From NCBI GenBank assembly GCA_963978905.1, contig OZ022257.1, positions 31,077,274-31,141,273 on the forward strand: a stretch of DNA of 64,000 nt. Direction: 5' to 3'. Positions 12,061-24,094 of this stretch are shown one piece after another; positions within the stretch are counted from its first letter, which is position 1; every line of letters begins with the position of its first letter. This DNA is from Trichostrongylus colubriformis (taxonomy: Eukaryota; Nematoda; Chromadorea; Rhabditida; Trichostrongylidae). The position numbers and the translations under genes are program-made. A model generated the notes under the pieces. That model worked only from the letters and a program-made list of their open reading frames with translations, was not told where the DNA came from and did no database searches.

Positions 12061-12774
12061 GATAAAGCGGTTGCCCTGCACTGTCATTTCCTTATCGCAA
12101 CCACTTATTTGCGAACGCAGTCATACCGACAAATCCATCAACAAACAAATAAAGACATCTACGAGTTTGCTCCATTTGGCTCTTGATGCACCATTTTTCT
12201 CACTTTCTTTACCTGTATCGAATCCGTTTTGTCAAGTGGTTTGCATTGTGGAACAACTACTATATACCCTCTCAAGGTCATCACTGAAGGTCTCTCACCA
12301 TCAAACATCAAGGAGAATGTTGACTGGGGAAGTACTTATTCTGTCTACTTTGAAGATGACTAATAAGAAAACAGTTGTATCAGGATTTGGAAGCACTCAT
12401 AGCAAGCAATACATAGCATTTTGGAAATACTGGAGATATCCCTGTCTGGAAGGCTTCACGTATGATTCGCGGAATATCACGTGGAACCACACTGGAGAAA
12501 GTACTGAATAAGCAACCAAGCCAGGCAGATCGCTCATTTCATCGTTGATTTCTCCAGAGTTGCCCGCTACGCACATCGCTGTGTTGTGGTCAGAGCAGGA
12601 CAAATCTACAATGAGCAGCACGTGACGCTCTTGCTTCTGGACGAGGTTCGACTTCGCGCTCATCCTAAGGCTTTGTCAAAGAAGATGGGACGAGTTTTTC
12701 TTAGCCTGTTGCTCAATTGAGAATACCATCCAGTCGAATGCAACTCTTGCTGTAGTTGAAGCGGCGCCGTTAGT
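12061..12774. other. no recognised gene
   Basis: Contains the remainder of a 193-codon plus-strand frame (to 12511) and an 88-codon minus frame. Neither shows a known domain, and the plus frame begins in a repeat arm. Nothing here can be called. Confidence 0.4.
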
Positions 12775-13255
12775 TGAATTTGGTTAAAATTGTTGCCTGC
12801 TTTTAATGCGAGCATACTTTAAAAAAAAACCGAAGAACTAAAGCTTTGTCAGTATCATCATAGTGAATGCTAGCCATTTTTATTAAGAGAATCTTTTATG
12901 ATTTCCAGCGAACATTCAAAGGAAGTTCATGTAAAAAGGCCGCAAATTTCGACTCCAATGAATATCTAGTTTTCCTATGCTTCATTTTCAAACACCAACT
13001 GTCTTTAGACGGCTAGAGGACTATTCGACAACAAATCAGTAGCCGCCAAGCAAACCCTGGTCTCTGCTCCACTCCATTCTCACCTGCACGTCTACCTAAA
13101 CTTGTTAAGAGCATGTTTTATGTTAGCCAATGAGATTGCCACTATCTCATGGATCTGTCTAACCCAAGAAATCTGTGAACGATCCGATTATCGCATGGTG
13201 CCTTTGAAGCTTAATTGCAAACACGCGATGCACAAGGGAACCACGTCTTATGATA
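12775..13255. repeat. dispersed repeat, copy 2
   Basis: Direct, diverged copy of 9545-9990, recognisable over nearly its whole length. Both copies start near a GTTGCCTGYNTTYAATG block and end in a region rich in GCGATGCAC. Function unknown. Confidence 0.72.
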
Positions 13256-14910
13256 AGTGAATGCAACTGCAGAGTATATGCTGTTTTTGCTTTTGCCGGG
13301 TATCTGACCAGGAGGCCAGGTGCTTACTTATGGATAGTTTTCTCACACTGGGGCAGATTCCTCTATTAACAGCGGTGGTATTGGTATGCTATGTAAGTTT
13401 TTTTCCTCTCGGATACCCCATCCATCTGTTCTCTCCGAACGCCTGCACTCACATTTGAATATTTTCGGCAAGTAGCACCACGGCTTTTTCATCCTGGCAA
13501 ACCATTGAGATTTTTAATTTCATTTCCGACCGTGACATACCATATCCAGTTTGTACGGGAATGTGACTGAACAGGGAGTAGGGACCGAATGATCAGACTT
13601 ACGAGCTATCATCCCACAATGAGAGCAACGGACTGAAACTGAGGACAAATTAGAGGCACACTCCATGATAAAATCATCATTGCCTCCCAAGGATGGATAG
13701 AGCGATTCACGCATGCAAAGATTTCACGCTCCATGATCAGTACAGGTTTTCGAAGCTAGTGAATTTACCGTATAAATACACTCAGCCACTGACCGCAACT
13801 ATACATGGTAAAAATGCTGACGAATTAGCCGGAAAATAAGGTAGACAGCAAATTAATAGCAAGGAGCAGGCTCACACAAGCAGACATTGAATTTGCACTA
13901 TATACTCGAGTAAGAGCTCATCCATCCTCCCACTCACGCCGTATACTCGCATAAAACCAAAATTCACTTGCAGCAAGCAGTGCTTCATTTTCAGCGTTTC
14001 AGGTCTCGCTTGGTTCGTCATACACTTTGTCATCGTCCAATACCTCTCAATTTTCTCGTGAGCGGTAACCCACACGGGAGTGTTGTGAATTTGCCTTCAG
14101 AGACCTTCTGTGCGATAGCCGACGTTGACATATAGTTCTCTTACCGCTTGACTCCTTCCCTGTGGCATCCCATTGGAGTCATAAATAACCAAAAAGTTCT
14201 ATTGATCTCCGCGTGTTTTATTCATGACAAGAAGGCGAAATGTCCTGAACGCTTTATTGGATGCATACGTGATTTTGTCGCCAAAGCGCTGCGAAGGCTC
14301 TGAAGGTGAACCTTTCCATTTATTCCCTCAATTGTATACCTCCTCATCAATCCTCCTTCAACCGTGTGTCTAGAAAGTCACATAATTTGCAGAAAGAAAG
14401 CTTGAAAAATTTGGATTAGACTACTCGTGGTAGTGGGAGACACGTATGTATAGAGGCGAATTATTGCGCCTGCTTTCCACAGTGTACATATGCCGGCTTA
14501 CAAGACTTTTTCTATCCTCTGTTATCGAGACTCTTCTTTTGCTCTAGTAGAGTTGCTTACTTAAAGCTGTTCTAAGAGAATCAGAACTATCGGAATTTGG
14601 GAGCCCTCTCCGTGATGAATCGTTCAACCAACAACCACGTAGGCTGTCCCCCACCGAGACGTAAATGCGGGTTTCTGCAGCGTACCAGCCATAGAAGCCA
14701 GCGCGTTCTAGGCCCTAGCTCCTCCACTCTTGACGTGAGTGCTGGCAGCGACTTTGGCAACGGAGGAACAAAGGAGCCCCGCGATGTAAGCTATAATATA
14801 AAATAAGGAAGGGATTTCAATGGTGAAGAAGGCAAGAATTTTTTGAATTTTAGCCATTTCTGAGGTTTCTTACGGACTTTTCTCTATTGACATATTTTCA
14901 GCGCCTCCTG
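13256..14910. other. no recognised gene
   Basis: A few 60-70 codon frames are present, such as the minus strand at 13520-13714 with a CSHCG motif and at 13872-14075. None has enough borders or similarity to support a call. Confidence 0.4.
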
Positions 14911-15033
14911 TCAATAGTTCATCGCTTTGGTCCACTCAAAATAATCCTGGAATCCCCTTTCAAGCCTGGTGAGGTTGTATCCGTTGTAAGGAAATGCTGC
15001 CCACTTTATGTCAACAATTACATGTAGGAAAAA
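14911..15033 (-). CDS. candidate terminal exon, unknown protein
   Basis: The minus frame ends in TGA at 14911 and encodes a peptide of balanced, protein-like composition rich in aromatic residues (AFPYNGYNLTRLERGFQDYF). The upstream limit near 15033 is a guess based on a pyrimidine run (TTTTTTTCCTAC). No family is recognised. It could be the last exon of a minus-strand gene that also includes the frame at 15887-16225, but no joining exons were found. Confidence 0.3.
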   Translation of the reverse strand, partial: FFLHVIVDIKWAAFPYNGYNLTRLERGFQDYFEWTKAMNY

Positions 15034-15886
15034 AGGGGTTGGGTGAGTGAGGTAATGAGAGTTGACAGAAATTCTAATAGTGAAGACGGCATTTACAATG
15101 CAAGACAAACCATCTCATCGAATTGTGCGTAATATTATTGGGTAAGAAGTTGTCCCAGGCCTACTCATCAGGTACAATGTCGTACCGAAGCCGAATGTGA
15201 ATAGTGGAGTCTATGGTGCTCCGCGTCAATTCATATCATTAGGTATGCGTGCCCCTAATGAAGGACCATAAGAGGCGAATTACTGATTAATAGCTAAGCA
15301 TGTGAGATATCAGTATTATTGAAGTTCCTTGAACAAGTTTCTCTCCATTCACCCTGATCTACACTCCTCTTCATCGTTTCTCTGAGCTCAGGCCTCTGGA
15401 AGGAAACCAAGGGTCCTTCACTCTGCCTCAAGATTTCGAAGATACTGAACCATTGTTTGGTACCACGTGAGGCGGAGCTGATGTAGTGACAAATGGCACC
15501 ATTCCCACATGCATGGCAGAGATGAAATCTAGCATCACTACCCCAATCAGGCTAACCATGTCCTCTATTTCTCTGTGGTAGATGGCTTGGTGGAAGAATC
15601 TTCGGAGAAGTAAAATTGGTTATCCATACGTCAGCTGATCTTCCCGCTGAATATAACAAGTCGTATTCATCTGTTATTTTCGATTCTGAATGGAAATAGA
15701 ATTGTGGCGCATCCCAGAAGGGAGTGATTAACGCTGAAGCCGTTTTGATTTCATTCAGTGACTATTAGTTAATTCCTTTCAAATTCTGTAAATATTCTAC
15801 AACACACGTTTCGACGTCATGTAAAATCGTCGCTCCGTAAGAGAATAATACTGCTTTGGTCGAAGTTGCCGCTGTTGGGCTATCAA

Positions 15887-16225
15887 TCAGTTGCCTTTCC
15901 CGACGTATACATCTTTTTTTTTGATTCGCTTCTCTGAATAGATAGCCACTTTAATAGTCGAGAAATTCAAAAAGATTTTTAGGGCTATTGCTTCAGGAAA
16001 AATGCTGTCATTGTGATATATGCTGTAGGTATAAATAATGAGTCCCCAGGGTAGGGTGGCGCAATGGGTCGTGTTCAGCAACCCAGTCGAGCCAGCGTGG
16101 CCATGTGCTAGTGGAATAACATAGTTAAACGTTTTTACTTCAACTATGCTTTTCTCGTTGTGTACCGCTTCGAAACAATCATTGTTGAGCTCTGCAACTT
16201 CTCCGTCTTCATAAAACCTCGGCAT
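15887..16225 (-). CDS. candidate first exon or ORF, unknown protein
   Basis: A 112-codon frame starts with ATG at 16225 and has an acidic N-terminus (MPRFYEDGEVAELNNDCFEA) followed by a more hydrophobic stretch. A possible donor GTAAAAAC lies after about 32 codons, so the real exon could be much shorter. No known domain is visible. Same strand and 0.9 kb upstream of the candidate exon at 14911-15033. Confidence 0.27.
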   Translation of the reverse strand: MPRFYEDGEVAELNNDCFEAVHNEKSIVEVKTFNYVIPLAHGHAGSTGLLNTTHCATLPWGLIIYTYSIYHNDSIFPEAIALKIFLNFSTIKVAIYSEKRIKKKDVYVGKGN

Positions 16226-17540
16226 CGATGTTCATCGTAATGTTTTACTGTGCAACATGAATTCTCGTAAGGGATTTCTTGTGCTGTTTTTTAATTTCCA
16301 ATTGTACCGCTGCGAACAAACTATTTGGCGGTAAGTGAACACATCCTAAATATTGAGCCACGTTTATGCCTCTGGTGAAGGCGATCTGGTTGAAATGTCA
16401 GGTCTAATAAAAGGACCCCTTTCAACTACCTTCAGTCAGTATGATATCGTAAGGCACACTCGATTTCCGTTTTTTTCATTTCTGTACTTTTCTGAAAGAG
16501 CGACGAGGTTCTCATCGATTTTCGAATGCTTCTATCTTTGGATGAGCAAGTATTGCGAATCCACAGCATTTTCATTTGATTTATTGCCATATTGCTGGCT
16601 ATAAATCGAGTGACTTTATTTCACTGCTGAAAAAGATTATGAAACTCAAACAATGTCATCAATCATTCCAAACTTTTCAGTCAATTCAAATGCTTTCCAG
16701 CATCAGGTAGCCGACGGCAAGCTATGAAGTCTCCTGTGGTCGTAGGGGTACTACTCAGTTATGGTAAGCTTCATGTTTATCTTCCGCAAAGTTGTAAACC
16801 CCACATTACTTGGTAATCCGTCTTTCATGTGCATAGCCCTATTGGCTGGAGCTTGTACTAAGTAGAGCATCCATCGTTTCCGGTATATCTGGAAATCTCA
16901 AAAAAAAAAAACCCCATAGCTTGATGGTCATACTCAGATGTCCTGAAAACAGCATTAACTTTACAGGATCACACCTGTGTATCTACGGTACATACTTTAT
17001 TAACACATCAGCCATGTATACGTAAAATGCTGTTGTTTACATTTAGCAGGTACTTCCGTTACTGTCATCGCTTCAAAGTTCAGTTTTCCACTGCATTAAT
17101 ATAGCAATCTTAGCCTGCGATATGCAATTTTTTGAGACAACTTTTGTCTTGCTTCAGGCACACCATACCTGGTAAGCGCACCTTCATGAACGTCCTCTGG
17201 ACGTTCTGCTCGACTGCTAACCATAGCAGTTGAGCAAAACACTTCTCCTTTCTAGTTTAAATCGATGTACTAGTTCTTCTATGATGACCCCACTGTGTTT
17301 TCATAAGAGACCAGCAGAAGGACATTCATGCAAGTGCGAAGATTGACGGCTCCCCATCGCTCTTTTGACGTAAATTCGCACTTTTGGCAAACACATCCAT
17401 GAGAAACTCGTTTGATGTCACACATTACTGAAAGTATGGCCGTTTCCACACAGCAGTTTTAGTAGAGCAATGTATGGTGCTTCTTGGCCAAGCAGCTGAC
17501 GCTGAGACCTATTAGCCTTTAGCCAACAAGATATCCGCCC
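16226..17540. other. no recognised gene
   Basis: No supported exon or repeat. The frame at 16353-16604 has no family resemblance. Confidence 0.4.
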
Positions 17541-17547
17541 CGGTTGG

Positions 17548-17970
17548 TTGAACACACTGATCAATCGCATTGCGCCTTTTGACCTCAATGTGATTTTCAA
17601 TGATTTCCATATCAAAACGGAATCGATGGATCAGATGGCGAAGGAGTTACTGAGAATGCTTACAAAAAATGAACAATTTCTTAAAAGGCATAGCTTGGTT
17701 GGTGGAAGCTCGAGTTTTCGGGACACCAAACCGAAAGTGGCATGCACCCTAGGCGCGTGTTCTTCTATGTCTTATTGGTTCTCTCATCCCCGAAGTGGCC
17801 GAGAACAACGCTGACGAAACACAGTAACTTTCCATTGGTGGCCGAAAATGCAGAAGTTGAAAATGATCAATGTGGTCTAACAGATGGCGATTTTTCTTCC
17901 CTTGCATGCCCTTCTCGAAAGATTTCTATAAAAGCTCAGGGAGAGTTTCAAGTGGCAAAGAAACCCTAAA
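17548..17970 (+). CDS. weak coding-like stretch next to zinc-finger repeats
   Basis: Two overlapping plus frames, 17548-17814 and 17742-17969, have protein-like composition (FDLNVIFNDFHIKTESMDQM; CGLTDGDFSSLACPSRKISI). They lie directly upstream of an inverted repeat that encodes C2H2-like finger fragments. A frameshift or an intron would be needed to join them. They may be remains of one transcription-factor-like gene, but this is only a guess from position. Confidence 0.2.
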
Positions 17971-18890
17971 AAGAGACACCCTGCAGAGTGGATGATGTAT
18001 GTAGATGATTCTCGCTATAGCTGTTCCATTTCCGCCCGAGTCATCCTCAATGCTCATCAAATCCGATTCCCGCATTCATCGCAGAGATACTTGCTTTTAG
18101 TGTGTGAACCAGAATGTTGCCGAAGATGGACTTCTTTAGCAACATTACATGATTCCACAGCAACGTTATATTCTAACTGTTTACTGCGGGCGTAAAAATC
18201 CAGCAACGATAGATTCCTTGAAATCTCGGATACGCCGGGAACGTGAGCACGCCACTAAGTGTCTAGTGGCAAAGTGTCGACGGTCTTATGATCAGTGATA
18301 TGGTAGGAAGCATATCAATATCAGGCGCTGAATTAACCTTCTCTAGGGAGCAGTTCAAAAGTTGTTCGAAGAGAACTTGAATGTTTTTTTTATTTTCCGA
18401 TTCTGCATTAGAACAAGGGAAATTCGCTCTTTTCGTGCTTTCTTCAAGTGCAACATGTGATTTTGAGAGGAATCAGAAATGAACGTCCGGTCGCAATAAA
18501 CGCAATTCTTTACATGATACCGCAGCAGCTTCCATCGTCTGATGCATGACGTGAAACAATTAGTCGAATCTGAACTTTCAGTAACAAAATGGTTTGAAGG
18601 TTTCAGTATCACTCTTGACCTCTATGAAAGCGATTCATTGGTCAAACTAGCCAAAGCACTTTAATGTGTGAACCAGAATGTTGCTAAAGAAGCTACTTCG
18701 GCAACATTCTGGTTCACACACTGAAAGCAAATATCTCTGCGATGAATGCGGGAATTGGATTTGATGAGCGTTGGGGATGACTCTGGCAGAAATGGAACAG
18801 CTGTAGCGAGAATCATTTAGTACATACATCATCCACACTGCAAGGTGTCCTTTGAGGGGTTCCTTGCTTTCTTACAGTTTCATTTGGAAA
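17960..18890. repeat. inverted repeat carrying C2H2 zinc-finger-like sequence
   Basis: The arms at about 17960-18160 and 18660-18890 are inverted copies with few differences. On the right arm's plus strand the frame reads HSGSHTESKYLCDECG, close to the C2H2 linker pattern H...HTGEKP(Y)xCxxCG. The left arm reads the same on the minus strand. The spacer holds a minus-strand frame (18355-18612) with CVYCDRTF followed by HMLH, also finger-like. The structure is either a MITE that captured finger sequence or an inverted duplication of a zinc-finger exon. Stops follow each finger, so no intact protein is encoded. Confidence 0.5.
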
Positions 18891-19860
18891 CCTCAACTCT
18901 ACTGATTACAATGATAGAATACACTTTTTATTCTCAGACTTGCATAATATGCTGGAACGATGCAAGGGTGTATCAAGGAAGAAACGGATGAAAGAATAAG
19001 AAAATGACAACGTAGTTTGGAGAACCGTGTACGAGCAGGGTCACGCATGAGTTGAGGAATTCTCGATGAGGAGTCTATAGGAATGAAATAATGTAGAGGT
19101 CGCATTCAAGAGAAGTGTGGGAGTGGATCTTTAGTGAGGATTGACCTTCTACATTTCCTGCCCCCCACCTTCCCTAATTACTTCACAGCTCTCCGAATGC
19201 GGCTCAGAGATGACCTCGCCTAATTGGCTGATCTAACTGTCTTCAACAACCCATCAACTACCTAGCTAATTGAGATCTTCATTACATCAGCTAAATGAAA
19301 TAATTACAATTCAATGAAATCATTATAAAGCAGAAGAAACGGAATTTCGAAGTTATATAGTATTATTGTAATACATCTGGACATTTTCCTACAGTAATGA
19401 TCTATATCTTCGTCAGCTGCTCCGTTTTCATAGCATCTTTCGAATCTTTAACTGGTGGAACTATTTTTATTTCAAATTTAATGATTTCCATGGTTATAGA
19501 AGCACAAAATATTACTTCTCTTAATTTTTGTCCTTTTTTTCTGATCCCACTTATGCAAGGTTCTGGCTGGCAATCCGCTTAACGGCAGACGGTCCACATC
19601 TAGCAAATATCCTTAAAGACTCCTTTCATTCATGTGCCGCGGTAGTAGGCGATGAGGTTCTCGCATTTTTGATAACCTCTATGCTGTCTCGAAACCGGGG
19701 GGGGGGGGGGGGGAGCGGGGAAGGGGGTTGCAAGGCTCGGACACGCGGTGTGAGTGTGAGAGAAAGGAACATGGCACCTAAAAACAATCACATACTGTAG
19801 TGAAATGTTCCAAAACCATGAAGTTCTAGCGTTATGATACCTTTTATTGTGTTCCACCAT
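18891..19860. other. no recognised gene; long G tract at about 19697-19713
   Basis: No supported exon. A run of about 17 G followed by further G-rich sequence occurs within 19697-19730. Confidence 0.5.
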
Positions 19861-19869
19861 GTCACAATT

Positions 19870-20200
19870 CTTTCGTCCGCTTCCATCTATTGCATGTACC
19901 GTCTTATATCTGAGGCATCTCTCTTACGGTTTAAGGCTTGCGCCGAGTGGAACACGCAGCCTTTTACTATAGCGCTTGGAAACACGTCTTTCGTGCACTC
20001 CGATAGCCGCTGCTTCAAAATCAAGGACTATCCGTCGTGGGGCGTCACCACTTATATTTCACTTCAGATGCTCGAATAGTTTTTTGGAAACTTTCTCGGT
20101 CTTCTCCGCGGTGATGCAGTAAAGCTGTGCATGGCAGTCGAGGGATTTCAGGTGCAACGAATGGATCCCGTCGCCACATGAGTGTGTAGCCCAGCCGCAC
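19870..20200 (-). pseudogene. MULE (Mutator-like) transposase fragment
   Basis: On the minus strand the conserved MULE core is visible in pieces. LYCITAEKTEKVSKKLFEHL comes first, near 20100. VLDFEAAAI follows, near 20015, in a shifted frame. VFPSAIVKGCVFHSAQALNR is last, near 19950. DFE and GC.FH..QA are hallmarks of the MULE transposase domain. A stop and at least one frameshift break the frame. No terminal repeats were identified. The plus-strand frame at 19834-20079 is its shadow. Confidence 0.75.
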
Positions 20201-20479
20201 ACGCTTCCTGCAATTTTCGTTATTAACGGAATTTTTTAAAATTCACGTGTTGATTTACCTCGATAGTAGCCACTGAGTAATAGATTCGGAAACCTTTTTA
20301 TTTTTCTAAATCCTTGTGCTAGTCTCTCCTCACCGCCACGGTTCCTTTTTTACTTGAGGTAGTGCAGGCAGGCATAACTTTCGCTGTATTTGTTCTCATA
20401 CGCACAGTAGAATGTAAGTGAGCGCGTCGTGGTTGATACGTCATGCTTTCCACCTTAGGTTACCTCTTTTCAACAATGT

Positions 20480-21253
20480 ATCTTAGCTCATGTGAGTGAT
20501 CTGAATCGAGTACAGAAGTCGTTGTGTCCAGCTAACCTGAATAAAGAAGAATCACGGGACGTAATGGAAGGATTCGCAGGTGATAATGAATACATGTGGG
20601 GACAGGGTGTAAGGCAGGAGAGTTCCAAAGTTTCACATGGTTTACGGGATTTTGAAGTGGAGTCGTGAGCGCGCATGCTTGGGGAGCAGTCGACATGACG
20701 CTGTAGTAAGAATCTCGCAGAGACTCAGACCCTGAGAAAAAGTGAGAAGCAGTGACTTGTGATAGCGTGGAAGGCACGTAAAATCGCGGAAAAGGTTCTG
20801 GTGTCGTGTAGGGATTGAAAAAGGCGCGTTAGAACCCATGAAGAGGGTAGAACCAGATGGTTGTGCAGTGCTTTTGAACCGAGTGGCAGTCGGAATATTG
20901 TCCACCGAGAATGTGGAAATAAAGGGGCTCTGGTAAAGGTTGTCGCACATGTACATCGGAAATCATGCTCATGCAAAACAGACGCGGGTGTGTCGTGCTA
21001 TGCAATCTCTTGTCCACCTGCTTTAATACCTGTTCATGTGACCTAGGAAGGTTTGAGGGCCTTAAAAAAAGAGAATAGGCGTCAAAGAAAAGTGAGAGAG
21101 GACATGCCCTACGAAATGCATTGCTTTCAGGCGACTGCATGTTGCTATTGCTCCCAATATCATTGGTCGCTCACGTAGTTTAAAAGTATCTTGTTTCTCA
21201 CGAACATTTTTGGACAGATCAAAATACCAAATACCACCAGAATTACTCCTCAT
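20480..21253 (-). other. region of overlapping open minus-strand frames, unassigned
   Basis: Several minus-strand frames of 60-104 codons overlap here. Two have moderately protein-like composition: 21253 downward (NSGGIWYFDLSKNVREKQDT) and about 20976-20830 (SDVHVRQPLPEPLYFHILGG). No clear splice borders or domains are visible. They could be exons or remains of a mobile element. Confidence 0.2.
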
Positions 21254-22600
21254 AAATACATATTTGTTCCCTTTTATTTAGCTTCGAGAAATAGGCCAAT
21301 GTCGCTCAGTTAGTTATTAATCACTTCAGACTCATTATTCCCTTTTTCACATTTTTACTCTGTCTTTTTTTCATGAATTCCCACTAATTTCAATTGATTC
21401 TGCAATCTCTCTTTATTCCAAGTTATAACCACGCTTTCTGTTCCTTGCGCTGTAAATCTCGACGTAAGCGAAGGCAATTAGGGAGGTCATCCCTCAGTTA
21501 TAGTCGGAGAGGTGCGATGTAATTAGGGAGGGTGTGAGGCAAGATTTGTGGAGGGCTATTCCTGACTGAAGACCTACACCCGAAGAGTGTTGGTCAGGAA
21601 ATCCTTACCGCTTTAATGATATTGCAGATCAGGGACGGTGGTGATCTACCTGAAACTGGCAATAAAGAACAATGGTCAGGAGTCGGTAGCGCTGAGATTA
21701 TATTTCACGTTTCATGTTTCACGTTTCATGATCACCAGCAGTGCCATTGCATCAAGTGGCACTGGTACGCTTGATGTGAGTCTTCCTCATTGAGGTGAGG
21801 AAAGGTGCTGCTTAGTTTGGGTCAACATGGGTCAACATCTTTGAACGTGAATGACGTGTCAACAATCTGTCACAGTACTGTTGGCATATCATATCATATC
21901 AAATATCCATAGTATCTTGTCAAATAATGCTGCCACATTCTGCCTCGTGCCCCACTGCCTCGAAGTCTCTCCATACACGCGCTCTCTCTTCTTCTATGCC
22001 GCTCAGCCCTTCTATGCCGCTCAGCCTCTCTCCTTTTTCCATACTACCTCTATAGTGTTTCACGCAGTTCATGTGGCAATATTCCCGTTGGCTACCGTAA
22101 ACTCTTCACGACTACTACTTCACTACTGGTGCAAAGACTTACTTGGAGGTAGCTAAAGATTTGGAAAGGTATTGTGCATGCAGAGACGCAGACTAGTTCA
22201 GTTACCTGCAGCAAGAAGTCCTCTGAAAGGCTTTTCGCTGCGAGCAACTAAACCAGTGTGCGTCTCTGCCATTTACTCTATATTTCTTCGCTCGTGGTTT
22301 AGACACCACGAACTACGTACGAATTAGATAGCAATTCATCTCATCGCAATGCTTATGTGACTTGGTAGTGATTTCTAGCTCACTTGTACTTTATTCATTA
22401 TCATTCAGTAGGAAGGCTTGTTAGGCCGGTTAAATTGGTTTTACGATTTCTACAGCTCACTCGGAAGTAAATGAATCCTTATAACTGCCTGTTTCGGCTA
22501 CTTTACCACCGTACCAGGTAGTTTTCCAAAGATAAAGGTCGTCGATCGATAATCACTAAAACCACTTTGTACTGATGGTATTACTACGAGAAACGATCAC
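21254..22600. other. no recognised gene
   Basis: Contains short direct repeats (CATGTTTCACGTTTCATG near 21710) but no supported gene. Confidence 0.4.
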
Positions 22601-22797
22601 CTGCCACCCTTTTTAAAAACCCAGTTCAGTTCAGCAACATCAGTGCTAGAGAAGAAAAAGGGGATCCAATCGTCATGTAGCTTTGGGGGAGTCGTATTTC
22701 TTGGAATTTCCACAAAACATTGCTTGACCTTATGTTTAAGTAGGGCACAGACGATAGCTAAGACTTCAGCAGGTTTCATTGAATTGAGACCGGGAAA
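22601..22797 (-). CDS. candidate internal exon, unknown protein
   Basis: On the minus strand a 197-nt open block is bordered by a GGCCTCAG acceptor and a GGCAG/GTGATC donor. It enters in phase 0 and leaves in phase 2. Composition is protein-like (KPAEVLAIVCALLKHKVKQC, then FFFSSTDVAELNWVFKKGG). No known domain is recognised. It may belong to the same minus-strand gene as the candidates at 23200-23649. Confidence 0.33.
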
Positions 22798-23194
22798 CTG
22801 AGGCCGGTTCGGGTTGGATGAAATCAGATGTCGCTCATCAAAGCCACCAAGGAAGAAGAAAGCGAGAGGAATTGTTTCTCTTATACGAATTATCGAGATT
22901 TGAGGAGGCAATTGGTAGCAAAACTCGAATGTTCCGCCATCTCCCTCATCCCTCGCAAACTGCACACATCATCTTTCCGGGTTGCTCCCTATATCAAACG
23001 GGAGGGGTGTGGGTCTTCAGTCAGCAGTGCGATTAGAGGATGTCACTCCGCACCTTCTTCTGCACCTCCGGGATAACCATTCTCTATTGGCCTAGCCGAC
23101 TGTGACTGTCACAGTTCATGACATGTATTCGAGCGAGGTCTTAATGGAAAGGAAGAGAAAAAGGGTAAAATGATTAGGGTAGACTTCATACACT

Positions 23195-23290
23195 CCATTA
23201 TTAACACGAACTCTGGAGCCGGGAGTATGAGTTGGTGCGTCCACCGATTTCAAAGAGGAAGGATCGCGAAGCTCTCCGGAGGGTTTCTGG
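23195..23290 (-). CDS. candidate internal exon, unknown protein
   Basis: A good acceptor (TCCTTCTTGCAG) ends at 23291. It opens a minus-strand frame reading QKPSGELRDPSSLKSVDAPT and then TPGSRVRVNNGVYE. The first base completes a codon, so the preceding exon must end in phase 2. The donor is uncertain: a GTCTAC follows the last listed residue. No domain is recognised. Confidence 0.27.
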
Positions 23291-23421
23291 CTGCAAGAAG
23301 GACAAATGTAGGTCGGGTTAAGCATGAAGAAATAAATATCGCTTGGTTGTACAGGGCGTTGAAAAGAGGTAGATGAAGCATGTCTCTAAAGCACATCTGT
23401 AGTGGTAAGCACGAACAACAT

Positions 23422-23649
23422 CTAATAGTGGACGATATCTTTCGATGAACGTTTGGTCTGTTGTTCGGCGGGCTGTGGGTAGATTTTCCATGTTTTTGAG
23501 CTACCAAGGAACTTCTGATTCGATAGCACAACACTATCAGGATAATCACTTCGCTTGTGCATTTGAAAGTGAAAAAAACGGAGTGAAACGGTCAAATTTT
23601 TAGAAATAAGACCCTTCATTAGTCGTTGATTTCGACGTGGGCGGGCCAT
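23422..23649 (-). CDS. candidate exon, unknown basic protein
   Basis: A 75-codon minus frame beginning with ATG at 23649, strongly basic at the start (MARPRRNQRLMKGLISKN) and later rich in S/K/Q. An intron may lie within it, because a pyrimidine-rich AG-ending stretch occurs after about 25 codons. Position and strand would suit the 5' end of a minus-strand gene continuing to 22601. Confidence 0.25.
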   Translation of the reverse strand: MARPRRNQRLMKGLISKNLTVSLRFFHFQMHKRSDYPDSVVLSNQKFLGSSKTWKIYPQPAEQQTKRSSKDIVHY

Positions 23650-24094
23650 GCTGAATCCACTGACGGCTATTGGACCCGTAAAAGTAACCCAGCCTCATGT
23701 AGCCTTCCTGTACCAGTAGTTATCATTTAAGTGACTCGTTTTGGTAGCTCTCATCGCTCACCATATTCTTACCCCTGTTAGGAGTCTACGGAAGGACTGT
23801 GGCGCACAGGTGAATCCACATATCATCTAGATCATCCATGTAGATCGTAGGATCAAACAACAGATGCCATTATTTGGAAAGCTAAGCACTTTGGCGATCG
23901 ACACTAGAATTACCCAGCTGATATCACAGCACGAACAAATTGCAGTGACACTGAGCATCACTCACTTCAACCATAGTAGGATTCCCTATCTGGTTGCTGG
24001 TGACTTCCAGTGATCCTTATCATTATCACATCCGATGAACACTGAAGTTTCCATGGCATTTCTTACACAGTCATGAGTATGCACTCCTCTGTCA

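Noticed and set aside
11930..12511. Longest open frame of the window (193 codons) as a gene
   Set aside because: It starts within the right arm of a fold-back repeat, has no recognised domain and no splice-like or 5' context.
20829..21140. Minus-strand 103-codon frame as a gene
   Set aside because: Several other minus frames overlap it with equal openness; no borders or motif favour one of them.
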